From an uncultured Akkermansia sp. (GTDB taxonomy: Bacteria; Verrucomicrobiota; Verrucomicrobiia; Verrucomicrobiales; Akkermansiaceae): 20,901 bases of DNA. The position numbers and the translations under genes are program-made. Where the stretch lies: contig CAJGCV010000031.1 in the NCBI GenBank assembly GCA_904501915.1, positions 1 to 20,901 of the forward strand, in the 5' to 3' direction. The first letter of the stretch is position 1. Each line of letters begins with the position of its first letter. The notes beneath the pieces are model-generated. The model was given only the letters and a program-made list of their open reading frames with translations. It was not told where the DNA came from and did no database searches. Positions 13,426-20,901 of the stretch are shown piece by piece.

Positions 13426-15267
13426 ATGGGCACTCTGGCAGACAAAGTACGCAGTGGTTGGAGCGATATCCGGAAAACGCTGGAGAAAGGGATGATAGAC
13501 CTCTTTCCGGTGCGACATGCTCTGAAAGGCTACACATTCAGCAAAGCCGGGCGCGATTTGAAAGCCGCCACAGATGTGGCTCTGGTAGGGCTGCCACAGG
13601 GCATGGCTTTCGCTGCCATGGCCGGACTGGACAGCATATACGGCATCATGGCCGCCACGGTGGGCACGTTCATAGCCCCGCTTTTCACGAAGTGCAGCCT
13701 GACGGTGAGCGGGCCGAGCAACGCCACGGCATTCATGCTGGCGAGTTTCTTTCTGGCATCATCCCCCGCCATTCAGAGCCATCCGCATATCTTTGTGCCG
13801 CTTATCGTCTTCATGGCTGGGCTGTTCTGCGTTATCGGAGCCTTTGTCAAAGCCACAGAGATGCTGCAATTTGTCAGCCGCAGCGTACTGGTCGGGTATG
13901 TAACGGGCGCAGCCACACTCATCATCGCCTCTCAGTCCCGCTATGTACTGGGCATTAATGATGTGGACGCAGGCAGCTCGTTTTTCACCATGACCGGGGC
14001 CATTCTCAACAACCTCGACATGGTGCAGTGGCAGCCCATCGTGCTGGGTGTACTTAGTTTTGCACTTTTCATACCGCTGAAAAAATACCTGCGACGCCTG
14101 CCGACCTTTGCTGTCATTCTGGTGCTGATGAGCCTGCTGAACTGGATACTCAGCCAGCCCTGGACGGGCGGGCACTTTGCAGGCGTGCGCATGCTCAAGG
14201 ATTTCACCATGAGCGACCTCGTCTGCCGCGCACCGGCACTGGGCGAGCTGGGCGAACACATCAACGAACTCATTCCGGTCATCGTGGGTATTGCCTTCCT
14301 TTCCACCCTGGAGCAGACCGTCATGAGTAAGACCCTCTCGGCTAAAACCGGTGAGGCCATCAACCTCAACCAGGACACCTTTGCCGTGGGCATGGCAAAC
14401 ATGGGCTCTGCGCTTACCACTTCGCTGCCCTGCTCTGCGTCGCTCACACGCTCCATGCTCAACTTCACCGCAGGGGCAGCCACCAGATTCTCCGGCATAT
14501 ACTGCGGCCTTATCTGCCTGGGTATCACATTCATACTGGCAAATTTCCCGCTCATATCGAAAATTCCGCACAGTGTGCTGGCTGCCCTGGTGTTGGCGAA
14601 TGCTCTTTCCCTGTACGACAAGAAGCTGCTGCGCATCTGTTTCCTCTCCACCAAGGGAGATGCCACCGTGCTGCTCATCACCTTCACAGCAGCCCTGCTG
14701 CTGCCGCTTCACATTGCTATTTTCGTCGGGGTCATCCTCTCTGTTTCCCTTTTCCTGCGCAAAGCCGCCAAGCCCGAACTCGTGGAATATACCTTTGACG
14801 ATGCCGGCACCCTGCGCGAATTAGACAAAGCAGACTCCCGCCTGCCGCAAATCTCCATTGTGCATGTTGAAGGCGACCTCTTTTTCGGAGCAGCCGATTT
14901 ATTCCGCCGACAGGTAGCCCGCATTGCCGAAGACCCCAGTCTTGCCGTGGTAGTACTCCGCATGCGCAACGCCCGCAATCTGGATGCAACATCCGTCTGC
15001 GCGCTGGAAGAACTCATCCGCTTCATCCGCGAAAAAAACCGCCACATCATCATCTCCGGAGCCAGCTTCAAAGTATTCCGCATCCTGAAGAACAGCGGCG
15101 TGCTCGGCATCCTGCAGGAAGGCTGCGGAGAGGGTGAAAGCAACATTTTCCTCGTGGAAGCGCATAACCCGAACATGTCTACCCGTAAAGCGCTGATGCG
15201 GGCGCAGAAGCTCCTCGGCACCAGGCAGGCAGATATTTCCATCTACACCACCCAGGCTGCCCAATGA
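13426..15267 (+). CDS. SulP-family inorganic anion transporter with C-terminal STAS domain
   Basis: An inner-membrane SLC26/SulP transporter for sulfate, bicarbonate or another anion (613 residues from the chosen start). The membrane domain starts with the SulP hallmark DVALVGLPQGMAFAAMAGL and continues with LTVSGPSNATAFML and many hydrophobic segments up to about residue 455, including the conserved MANMGSALTTSLPCSASLTRS region. The STAS domain (about 473-590) has the IVHVEGDLFFGAA strand and NLDATSVCALEEL helix, comparable to anti-sigma antagonists. Substrate cannot be assigned; no sulfate-assimilation or carbonic-anhydrase gene is nearby. The start at 13426 is chosen because a promoter-like pair ends 8 bases upstream; ATG at 13375 would add 17 residues. 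The stop overlaps the mutY ATG (ATGA), so the two are co-translated. Confidence 0.92.
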   Translation: MGTLADKVRSGWSDIRKTLEKGMIDLFPVRHALKGYTFSKAGRDLKAATDVALVGLPQGMAFAAMAGLDSIYGIMAATVGTFIAPLFTKCSLTVSGPSNATAFMLASFFLASSPAIQSHPHIFVPLIVFMAGLFCVIGAFVKATEMLQFVSRSVLVGYVTGAATLIIASQSRYVLGINDVDAGSSFFTMTGAILNNLDMVQWQPIVLGVLSFALFIPLKKYLRRLPTFAVILVLMSLLNWILSQPWTGGHFAGVRMLKDFTMSDLVCRAPALGELGEHINELIPVIVGIAFLSTLEQTVMSKTLSAKTGEAINLNQDTFAVGMANMGSALTTSLPCSASLTRSMLNFTAGAATRFSGIYCGLICLGITFILANFPLISKIPHSVLAALVLANALSLYDKKLLRICFLSTKGDATVLLITFTAALLLPLHIAIFVGVILSVSLFLRKAAKPELVEYTFDDAGTLRELDKADSRLPQISIVHVEGDLFFGAADLFRRQVARIAEDPSLAVVVLRMRNARNLDATSVCALEELIRFIREKNRHIIISGASFKVFRILKNSGVLGILQEGCGEGESNIFLVEAHNPNMSTRKALMRAQKLLGTRQADISIYTTQAAQ

Positions 15268-16268
15268 CACTGCCGCATGCTCAGGAGGCCGCCCAGGCTC
15301 TGGTGGATTGGTTTGCAGAAAACGGGCGTGATTACCCGTGGCGGCGCACCACAGACCCCTGGGCCATTCTGGTAAGTGAAATCATGCTGCAGCAAACCAC
15401 CATCCCCACCGTACTGGGGCGCTACGAAGCATGGCTGCAGCAGTTCCCTACCCCGGTAGCCCTTGCGGAAGCCAGCGAGGAACAGGCATTGCGGTCATGG
15501 GAAGGGCTTGGCTACTACCGCCGCGTGCGCTCGCTCCAGGCTGCGGCCCGCGCCATTGTGGAACAGCACGGCGGCTGCTTCCCCACCGAGGAAAAAGACA
15601 TACGAGCCCTGCCCGGCATTGGCGATTACACCGTGGGTGCTGTGCTCAGCTTTGCCTATAACCGCCCCGCTCCGCTGGTAGATGCCAATGTCGGGCGCGT
15701 CTTTGCCAGGCTGTTCAACGACTCCACCCCCATCGATTCCCCTGCAGGGCGTAAGAAGCACTGGCATATTGCCGCGCAGATGGTACACCCCACCAATCCC
15801 AGGGCGTATAATTCAGCCCTCATGGAGCTGGGGCAGACCCTCTGCACCAGCGGCACGCCGAACTGTCTGCTCTGCCCGTTGCGCACCTGGTGCCAGGCAG
15901 AACATCCGGAAAAACTGCCCGTCAAGCTTCCCCGAAAAGAAATCACCGCCACTGAGCACCACGATATTTTTCTGTGCAACGGCACAGCTCTGCTCCTGGA
16001 GAAACAAAGCGACGGTAAGCGCCACGAGGGGATGTACCGACTGCCCCGCCGTACTGCGGCATTCTGCATAAATCTTCCCCACCTGGCAGACCAGAAATAC
16101 ACTGTCACCCGCTACAAGGTCACCCGGCATCTCTACCAGGCATCATCCGATACCCCCATCCACGCAGGCGAGGAGTTCATTCCCCTGGTACAACTGCCCC
16201 ACATCCCCATGGCCTCGCCCGACAGGAAACTCATCAACCATTTTCTGCCGTCATTCATACGCTCCTGA
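15264..16268 (+). CDS. mutY: A/G-specific adenine DNA glycosylase
   Basis: MutY removes adenine mispaired with 8-oxoguanine in base-excision repair. The 334 residues show the catalytic glutamate in VSEIMLQQTT (E39), the helix-hairpin-helix LPGIGDYTVGAVLSF, the catalytic aspartate in PLVDANVGRV (D140) and a 4Fe-4S loop C194-x6-C201-x2-C204-x5-C210. The C-terminal 120 residues are the NUDIX-like 8-oxoG sensing domain (EGMYRLPRR), somewhat divergent. The residue after the catalytic aspartate region (DAN rather than the usual DGN) is a minor variation. The ATG overlaps the SulP stop, which suggests translational coupling with an unrelated transporter. The 3' end faces ddh with a shared hairpin between. 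Confidence 0.94.
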   Translation: MTLPHAQEAAQALVDWFAENGRDYPWRRTTDPWAILVSEIMLQQTTIPTVLGRYEAWLQQFPTPVALAEASEEQALRSWEGLGYYRRVRSLQAAARAIVEQHGGCFPTEEKDIRALPGIGDYTVGAVLSFAYNRPAPLVDANVGRVFARLFNDSTPIDSPAGRKKHWHIAAQMVHPTNPRAYNSALMELGQTLCTSGTPNCLLCPLRTWCQAEHPEKLPVKLPRKEITATEHHDIFLCNGTALLLEKQSDGKRHEGMYRLPRRTAAFCINLPHLADQKYTVTRYKVTRHLYQASSDTPIHAGEEFIPLVQLPHIPMASPDRKLINHFLPSFIRS

Positions 16269-16278
16269 GACGGTAACG

Positions 16279-16312
16279 AAAACCGGGACAAGGCATGCAC
16301 CTCATCCCGGTT
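16279..16312 (-). terminator. Hairpin between convergent mutY and ddh
   Basis: Arms AACCGGGA (16281-16288) and TCCCGGTT (16305-16312), a perfect 8-bp stem with a 16-base loop. On the minus strand it is followed by TTCGTT after the stem's own TT (GGTTTTCGTT), so it fits termination of ddh; on the plus side there is no U-run, so action on mutY is less sure. Confidence 0.5.
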
Positions 16313-16339
16313 GGAAATGGAGAAATCAACTGCAGGTGG

Positions 16340-17221
16340 TTACACCAGCTGTGCAATGAGCGTCTCTCTGTCGCCAGGGCAGAAATCCATGGGCGGAATT
16401 TCCGGTAGCGTATAGCAGCCGGGAGCCAGACGCATGCTGGCGCGCGCCGCAGACACCATCACCTGCGCAGTAAGAGCCGGGTTATTGATGCGCATTTCAA
16501 ACTTGAAAATCTGGTTCTGCGTTGTGCCGGAAACGCCCTTGCGTTCCATGTAAACACCATGGCCCATGTCGCGAAGAGAGTCAATATCGGCTACCTGCTT
16601 GACGTGCGTTTCATCGTGGCAGAAATAATCATCGGCCTTAATGGCGGCTTCCACCGTCGCAAAGTCTGCGCCGTCTTCAAGCTGCACATACACCATGCGG
16701 CGGTGTACACCAGAGCCGGTCGGTATGGTGAGGGAAAGGGCATCCTTCACACCAGCCTTGGAGCGGGCCACCACGCTATGGCCCATGCTCATGCCCGGAC
16801 CGAAGTTGGTGTACGTAATCCCCTTGGGAGCCATGGCCAGCATCATGGTACGCATCACCGAATCAGAACCGGGGTCCCAGCCAGCGGAAATAACTGCCAC
16901 AGCATTATTCGCCTGAGCCTGCTTGCCCAGCGAACGGCGCAAATCCACAATACCTCCGTGAATATCGTAGCTGTCTACAGTATTGATACCCTTTGCCAGC
17001 AGAGGAAGCGCGGTTTCCTCCACGCTGCGGGTAGGCGTGCAGAGCAACGCTACATCCACCTGCCCCAGCTCCTCAATAGCTGTCACGGTTTTGATGCCAT
17101 GCACAGGGGCGCTGCCGGCACGGCGTACAATACCTACCAATTCCATATCAGGGGCGGCACGCAGTGCATCAACCGAGTACTTCCCGATATTCCCGTATCC
17201 GACAATGGCTACCTTAATCAT
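16340..17221 (-). CDS. ddh: meso-Diaminopimelate D-dehydrogenase
   Basis: Ddh makes meso-DAP in one NADPH-dependent step from tetrahydrodipicolinate and ammonia, feeding lysine and peptidoglycan synthesis. The 293 residues start with a Rossmann motif VAIVGYGNIGKYSVDAL, followed by GIVRR, LLCTPTRSVEE, NTVDSYDIHG, ISAGWDPGSDSVMR and FGPGMSMGHSVVARSKAGVKDALS, the characteristic Ddh set. Family length is about 290-330. Start: the ATG at 17221 gives the usual MIKVAIVGYG; the longer frame to 17320 would run through the promoter (TTGCGT-17-TAGAAT at 17292-17320) and is rejected. No other lysine-pathway gene lies nearby. The 17222-17476 gap holds this promoter, a 5' leader of roughly 65 bases, and nothing else that I can support. 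Confidence 0.92.
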   Translation of the reverse strand: MIKVAIVGYGNIGKYSVDALRAAPDMELVGIVRRAGSAPVHGIKTVTAIEELGQVDVALLCTPTRSVEETALPLLAKGINTVDSYDIHGGIVDLRRSLGKQAQANNAVAVISAGWDPGSDSVMRTMMLAMAPKGITYTNFGPGMSMGHSVVARSKAGVKDALSLTIPTGSGVHRRMVYVQLEDGADFATVEAAIKADDYFCHDETHVKQVADIDSLRDMGHGVYMERKGVSGTTQNQIFKFEMRINNPALTAQVMVSAARASMRLAPGCYTLPEIPPMDFCPGDRETLIAQLV

Positions 17222-17291
17222 CTTGTGATTCTTCTGTGGCTGTGGTTCTTTCTCTTGATTGCGGCAGACTCCTGTCTCCCGCCACGCCGCC

Positions 17292-17320
17292 ATTCTATAT
17301 GATTCCACCCACCAACGCAA
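17292..17320 (-). promoter_or_regulatory. Possible promoter of ddh
   Basis: Minus strand TTGCGT (17315-17320), 17 bases, TAGAAT (17292-17297), the latter within CATATAGAATGG. Leader of about 65 bases to the ATG, longer than at most genes in this window. Confidence 0.35.
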
Positions 17321-17476
17321 GCAAAGACTTGCAGGCTGACAAATATTTTAGAATAATTCCAACAAAATTTACATACTCAGGCAGTCGGCAGAAGGGCTTT
17401 CCACCTGCAGAGCAGCATCTGCAAAAATCCCGGACCTCATTAGTCGTCTTACCGGACTTATCACGCCATAGCAGCT

Positions 17477-18634
17477 TCAGCGACGGCGGCGAACAGCCAG
17501 GGCAGCAAGCGCCAGCAGGCTCAGCGTAGCAGTGGCAGGCTCCGGCACCGACCATGTTGCCGTCACAGACGGCTTAATGCTGTGAATCTCGGCGATGAAG
17601 ACATCGTAGCCATATTCGCTGCAGCAAATGCCCCCATCCTCGGGAGCATCATCCAGATATATCATGTTCTTATCCCTGTCCATGATAACGGGAATGGAAA
17701 AAAGGCTATTCTCATCTGTCCGCTTATCGACATCATCGGAATCCGTCAGCCAGATGCGCACCAACTCACCATTCTCGTATTCAACACCCCACAGCGTAAT
17801 AGCATGGGCAAGGGGCGCGGGGTTCTCGGCGTCCGGATTGGGGTTTACTGAGTATATCGTCAGGGCAATAGGAGACTCGTTAAGTATGGAGACAAACGGG
17901 ATATCATAGATGCTTTCCGTATCCCCATCTTCACCCACGTTGCCTTCGGCCAAGGTCAGCGTGCTATGGGTAGTGCCGGATTCAGTGGGAATATCACGCT
18001 CCCATTCGGTAACCAGGAAATCAGAGAGGTTCTGCTGCGTAAGCCCGTATTGGTCATAGTAGTACCCCCCGAAATCCTTATATTCTCCGGAAGCCGCATC
18101 TTTCTGCTTATAATTCGGAAGCGTCATCGGGAGAATCTCATCTTCTTCTGATTGATACATTGCGTCCGGCTCAGCATAGAAACGCTCCCAGATGGAGTCC
18201 TCCTTATCCGCCCATTTCCCGGTATCACCATTCAAAGGAGAATACACCCCGGATAACCACCAGTTAATGGCAGCACACGTAGTACCGCCTTAGTCCGGAA
18301 TCTCATTATTTCGGACATACGTTTGCCAGATATCCTCCAGCTTCTTCGGGGCGTTTTCACTGGCAACCTTTCTGTGGTTATCCTGCCACCAGGCAATGAG
18401 ATTGGCCGCCGATGCCGCATAGCACAGATAATCATCCACCTCACCCGGTTCATCCCAGATATTGTTTTTATTGGCATCATACCAGCCCACTACCTTTTCG
18501 TCTGCGTTGACGCTCAACCCATTTGCCCACACCGTACCAGTACGGGTCGCTTCATCATAAACAGAAGCAGCTTCTGCAGAGTCAAAGCCCAGCGTAAGCC
18601 CCAGAGATAATACAAAAAGCCCTGTCAGTTTCAT
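17477..18634 (-). pseudogene. IdeS/Mac-like (C66) cysteine protease with PEP-CTERM tail, interrupted by an in-frame TAA
   Basis: One reading frame of 386 codons is split by TAA at codon 115 (18290-18292); the same frame continues without any shift. The first part has a signal peptide (MKLTGLFVLSLGLTLG) and VVGWYDANKNN plus DDYLCYAASAANLIAWWQDN, which parallels the catalytic region GWYD...DDLLCGAATAGNMLHWW of streptococcal IdeS; Cys71 is the presumed nucleophile. After the stop come TTCAAINWWLSG and then LAHAITLWGVEY with TDSDD (His277, Asp298 or Asp300), matching the IdeS histidine-aspartate region. The end is a PEP-CTERM sorting signal: VPEPATATLSLLALAALAV then RRRR. IdeS enzymes cleave IgG; the target here is unknown. 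A GTG at 18247 could restart translation but the piece would lack both signal peptide and Cys. The TAA may be a real nonsense mutation or a sequence error. Confidence 0.8.
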
Positions 18635-18658
18635 CTACGAAAAAAATGTTACACCGGG

Positions 18659-18687
18659 ATTATGGCAAATCCCCCTGCCGAAGTCAA
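18659..18687 (-). promoter_or_regulatory. Promoter of the IdeS-like gene
   Basis: Minus strand TTGACT (18682-18687), 17 bases, CATAAT (18659-18664), each 5 of 6 to consensus. ATG follows after 24 bases. It sits in the 61-base gap after the ankyrin gene, so the protease gene can be expressed on its own. Confidence 0.6.
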
Positions 18688-18695
18688 CCAGGCAG

Positions 18696-20636
18696 TTATC
18701 TTTTCAGCGGGACATTCCGGTCATGCGCCCCCGCCTGAAGCAGGATTCCGACAAGTTCCTCATTCCGGTTCACAGTAGCCCAGTGCAACAATGAGTATCC
18801 GTGCGGACCCCGGGCATTCACATCTGCCCCGGCTGCAATGAGCCGCTTCACCTCTGCTATATTGTGAAGCAGCACGGCATCCTCCAGAGCATTGCCCGTT
18901 GTTCCACCCGCACTGGCTATCTCGCCAGGGCAGATTCCCTGCTCCGCGGCGTAATGCATGGCGGTAAGCCCCCGATTATCGCGAGCATTCAATTCTGGTT
19001 TAAATTCTGTCAGGAAACAATACAGCGTATCAATACTGACTGTTCCCAACATCAGCGGTGTTGCGCCGTTCTTATTGCGGGCGTTGATATCCGCCCCGGA
19101 TTTCACCAGATGGCGAACAACATTCTCACAATCCGAGCCCTGCAGGAAATAATGGAGCGCTGTATTTCCTGCGGCATCGGCTGCATTCGGCTCAGCCCCT
19201 GCATCCAATAGCTGCATGACGGTATAGTCCGCCTGCCACAAATTCTCCTGCCAGGGTGTTCTGTCGTGCTGGCGCACAATATTGAGACAGGCGCTGGTAA
19301 TCACCGGAGAGCCCTCATTGTTGAGAGCATTCGGGTCTGCCCCGGCAGCCAGTAATACACGAGTCGTATCACCGGCTGCACGATGCAATGGCGTATTCCC
19401 TTCCTTGTCGCGAGCGTGAATGCTGCCGCCGTGTTGCAGAGCCGCTTCCAGAATGAGGGTGCCGGTATTTCCACTATCGTAGCGGCAGAGCGAAAGTGCG
19501 GTGAAAACAAAGGAATCACCAAATTGCCCCTGGATATTCGGATCTGCTCCGTCTTCCAGGGCTTTTTTCATTTGTAAAATGAGTTCTTTCTGTTCTTTGT
19601 AATCATTGGACTTGCTGCACTTCGAGGCCAGCGCGTGCAGCATCCCCGTGGCATGCGCACGCTCCGGCTCACCAGCTGCTATAGTAGCCAGTCTTGCGTA
19701 ATTATAATCTCCGCACCAGGCATTTCTGCGGGCATAATCTGCTGCGGTCTTCCCCTGCGCATCACGCAATGCTGTGTCCGCCCCGGCCTCCAGCAGCTGA
19801 ATAAATATATCATTCCCATGTGCCTGGGCATGCACCATCAGCGGGGTCAGCCCCTGGTGATTAGCAGCATTGATATCCGCCCCGGCTGCAATGAGTTCCG
19901 GCAATGTCAGACGAGTATTCTTCATCAATTCAGCGGAGTGCAGCAGCGTATTTCCCTTGTTGTCGCGCACATTGATATCGCATCCGGCCTCCAGCAGCAG
20001 ATGGAAGAAGCCGGGCGATACCTTCCGCAAGGAGCAGAGGTCCAGAAAGCGATGCAGCGCCGGCAATCCCTCCTTATTAAGCTTGGCAAAATCGCCCCCG
20101 GCCTTATGCAGCATCGGCAGCAACTCCGGTTGGAACACCGCTTTATGCAGAGGCGTGTTCCCTTCGGCATCCTGCGCGTTGGGGTCAGCGCCAGCCTCCA
20201 GCAACAGTTCTACGAGCTCGATGTCGTTCAGACTGATTTCTTTACTCCCGATACTCTCGATGGCGATATGCAAGGGCGTACGGCCACCATAAGCTTTCTG
20301 ATTCGGGTCAGCCCCTGCCTCCAGCAGCAGGCGTACATACTCCACATTGTCATAGCGGGCAGCTGACCTTGCAGCTACGGTTAATGCGGTAACAGTATCA
20401 CACTCTGAAAATGCATGTATATGGTTCACATCTGCACCTGCCGCCAGGAGCCATTTCAGCCTGTCGCTATTGCTTTTTGCGGGCCCCATCCTGGCCAGAG
20501 TCTCGTTATATTTTTCTGGAGTAATGTTGAGACGAGCCAGCTGCTGCGCAGGGGTAAGACACAGCTCACCCGGTTCAGCAAAAGCAGACGCGGTGAGCAC
20601 CATGAAAGAAAGGATAACAATGGGTAGATGATTCAT
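18696..20636 (-). CDS. Exported ankyrin-repeat protein
   Basis: 646 residues with a Sec signal peptide (IVILSFMVLTASAFA, cleavage before EPGEL) followed by about 14 ankyrin units across nearly the whole protein. Typical units are LLLEAGADPNAQDAEGNTPL, LIAAGADINAANHQGLTPL and LIAAGADVNARGPHGYSLL. Several units are degenerate or separated by longer insertions (for example around the SKCSKSNDYKEQKE stretch mid-protein), so two repeat blocks are likely. No catalytic domain or anchor is seen, so it should be periplasmic or secreted and act through protein binding. Bacterial exported ankyrins range from periplasmic partners to host-directed effectors; which applies here cannot be told. It lies 61 bases upstream of the IdeS-like gene on the same strand, with a weak CTGCC/GGCAG hairpin between. 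Confidence 0.9.
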   Translation of the reverse strand: MNHLPIVILSFMVLTASAFAEPGELCLTPAQQLARLNITPEKYNETLARMGPAKSNSDRLKWLLAAGADVNHIHAFSECDTVTALTVAARSAARYDNVEYVRLLLEAGADPNQKAYGGRTPLHIAIESIGSKEISLNDIELVELLLEAGADPNAQDAEGNTPLHKAVFQPELLPMLHKAGGDFAKLNKEGLPALHRFLDLCSLRKVSPGFFHLLLEAGCDINVRDNKGNTLLHSAELMKNTRLTLPELIAAGADINAANHQGLTPLMVHAQAHGNDIFIQLLEAGADTALRDAQGKTAADYARRNAWCGDYNYARLATIAAGEPERAHATGMLHALASKCSKSNDYKEQKELILQMKKALEDGADPNIQGQFGDSFVFTALSLCRYDSGNTGTLILEAALQHGGSIHARDKEGNTPLHRAAGDTTRVLLAAGADPNALNNEGSPVITSACLNIVRQHDRTPWQENLWQADYTVMQLLDAGAEPNAADAAGNTALHYFLQGSDCENVVRHLVKSGADINARNKNGATPLMLGTVSIDTLYCFLTEFKPELNARDNRGLTAMHYAAEQGICPGEIASAGGTTGNALEDAVLLHNIAEVKRLIAAGADVNARGPHGYSLLHWATVNRNEELVGILLQAGAHDRNVPLKR

Positions 20637-20723
20637 ACAACATAGGTACGCGAGCTGGAGTCAGATTATTTCCCGCACCGCCTGTTTTTGTCAGGAAAAC
20701 CGGCGCACGTTAAATTGGCACCC

Positions 20724-20752
20724 TTGAAATATATTTGTCGCACATCTATATT
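20724..20752 (+). promoter_or_regulatory. Strong promoter for the gene at the right edge
   Basis: TTGAAA (20724-20729), 17-base spacer, TATATT (20747-20752). It reads rightward, divergent from the ankyrin gene; the first in-frame ATG of the edge gene is 34 bases downstream. Confidence 0.6.
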
Positions 20753-20786
20753 GTAGTGCAGCAGCGCCAGAAGAACGCTATGGTTG

Positions 20787-20901
20787 ATGCGTATGGCAAC
20801 TCAACACATAACACGTTGCGAAAAAGAATTCGAGGCGTTCAACGGCTGGCGATTCTGCATTACACGCCAGAAGCAACGCCTCGTGCGCTACTTCTCCGAT
20901 A
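20787..20901 (+). CDS. N-terminal fragment of an unknown protein, possibly AP2-like
   Basis: 38 complete codons are visible before the window ends, starting at ATG 20787 (MRMATQ) or 20793 (MATQ). The piece GWRFCITRQKQRLVRYFSD is basic and has the alternating pattern of a three-strand AP2/integrase-type DNA-binding fold, where a GW/GY, a basic strand and an F-S/D turn follow each other; this is a weak impression only. A second frame from ATG 20780 is also open to the edge, so the reading frame itself is not certain. The promoter upstream supports a gene here. Confidence 0.45.
   Translation, partial: MRMATQHITRCEKEFEAFNGWRFCITRQKQRLVRYFSD

Noticed and set aside
13269..13445. 59-residue N-terminal extension of the repeat lipoprotein
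   Set aside because: It would put the lipoprotein signal peptide internally and includes the promoter on the same strand.
13759..14712. 317-codon minus-strand frame inside SulP
   Set aside because: Antisense to conserved SulP membrane helices; composition not protein-like.
17222..17320. 33-residue N-terminal extension of Ddh
   Set aside because: It precedes the family-typical MIKVAIVGYG start and overlaps the likely promoter.
18290..18292. Recoded stop (selenocysteine or pyrrolysine)
   Set aside because: The codon is TAA, which is not used for either residue, and no recoding stem-loop is evident right after it.
1..20901. tRNA, rRNA, riboswitch or IS element
   Set aside because: I looked for cloverleaf-type arms, transposase motifs and terminal inverted repeats in the gaps and found none I could support.

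Overview
The window (about 56% GC by impression, no rRNA or tRNA seen) looks like a chromosomal segment of an Akkermansia-like Verrucomicrobiota bacterium. The clues are a PEP-CTERM sorting tail, Ala/Pro-rich lipoproteins, the plant/Chlamydia-like long type of IspG, a stand-alone CoaB and a general lack of Shine-Dalgarno sites. The genus is an inference; nothing here fixes it.

Layout, left to right. Positions 1-888 (-) hold the N-terminal part of ispG. A small lipoprotein gene and tyrA (+, 1053-2537) converge on coaB-rsgA (-, 2709-4465), and the convergence point carries two arrays of 7-base repeats that overlap both stop codons. Then come a ROK sugar kinase (-), hisC (-), a 48-residue membrane or secreted mini-protein (+, GTG start, absent from long-ORF calling), and two envelope proteins of unknown function (-). 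From 9.7 to 11.7 kb there is an apparently solitary D12-class adenine DNA methylase (+) facing a two-gene cassette (-) of a one-TM small protein and a phage-type M15 endolysin. A duplicated-domain lipoprotein with a 54-bp tandem repeat (-, 11802-13268) diverges from a SulP anion transporter that overlaps mutY (+). mutY converges on ddh (meso-DAP dehydrogenase, -). The right end has an IdeS/Mac-like cysteine protease with a PEP-CTERM anchor, interrupted by one in-frame TAA (-), a 646-residue exported ankyrin protein (-) and the start of an unknown plus-strand gene.

Functions fall into core metabolism (isoprenoids, tyrosine, CoA, histidine, lysine/peptidoglycan precursor), ribosome maturation and DNA repair, mixed with envelope or accessory genes (lipoproteins, methylase, endolysin pair, protease, ankyrin). 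Nothing here forms one multi-gene pathway.

Two cross-cutting patterns deserve attention. First, most transcription heads carry a TTG-N16/17-TA...T promoter whose -10 box ends only 6-13 bases before the start codon, which implies leaderless or nearly leaderless mRNAs and helps choose several starts. Second, the tyrA and rsgA stop codons lie in 7-base repeat arrays that place stops in all three frames. The strongest biological candidate is the interrupted IdeS-like protease with its surface-sorting tail. All assignments are by eye from sequence; no database search was run.
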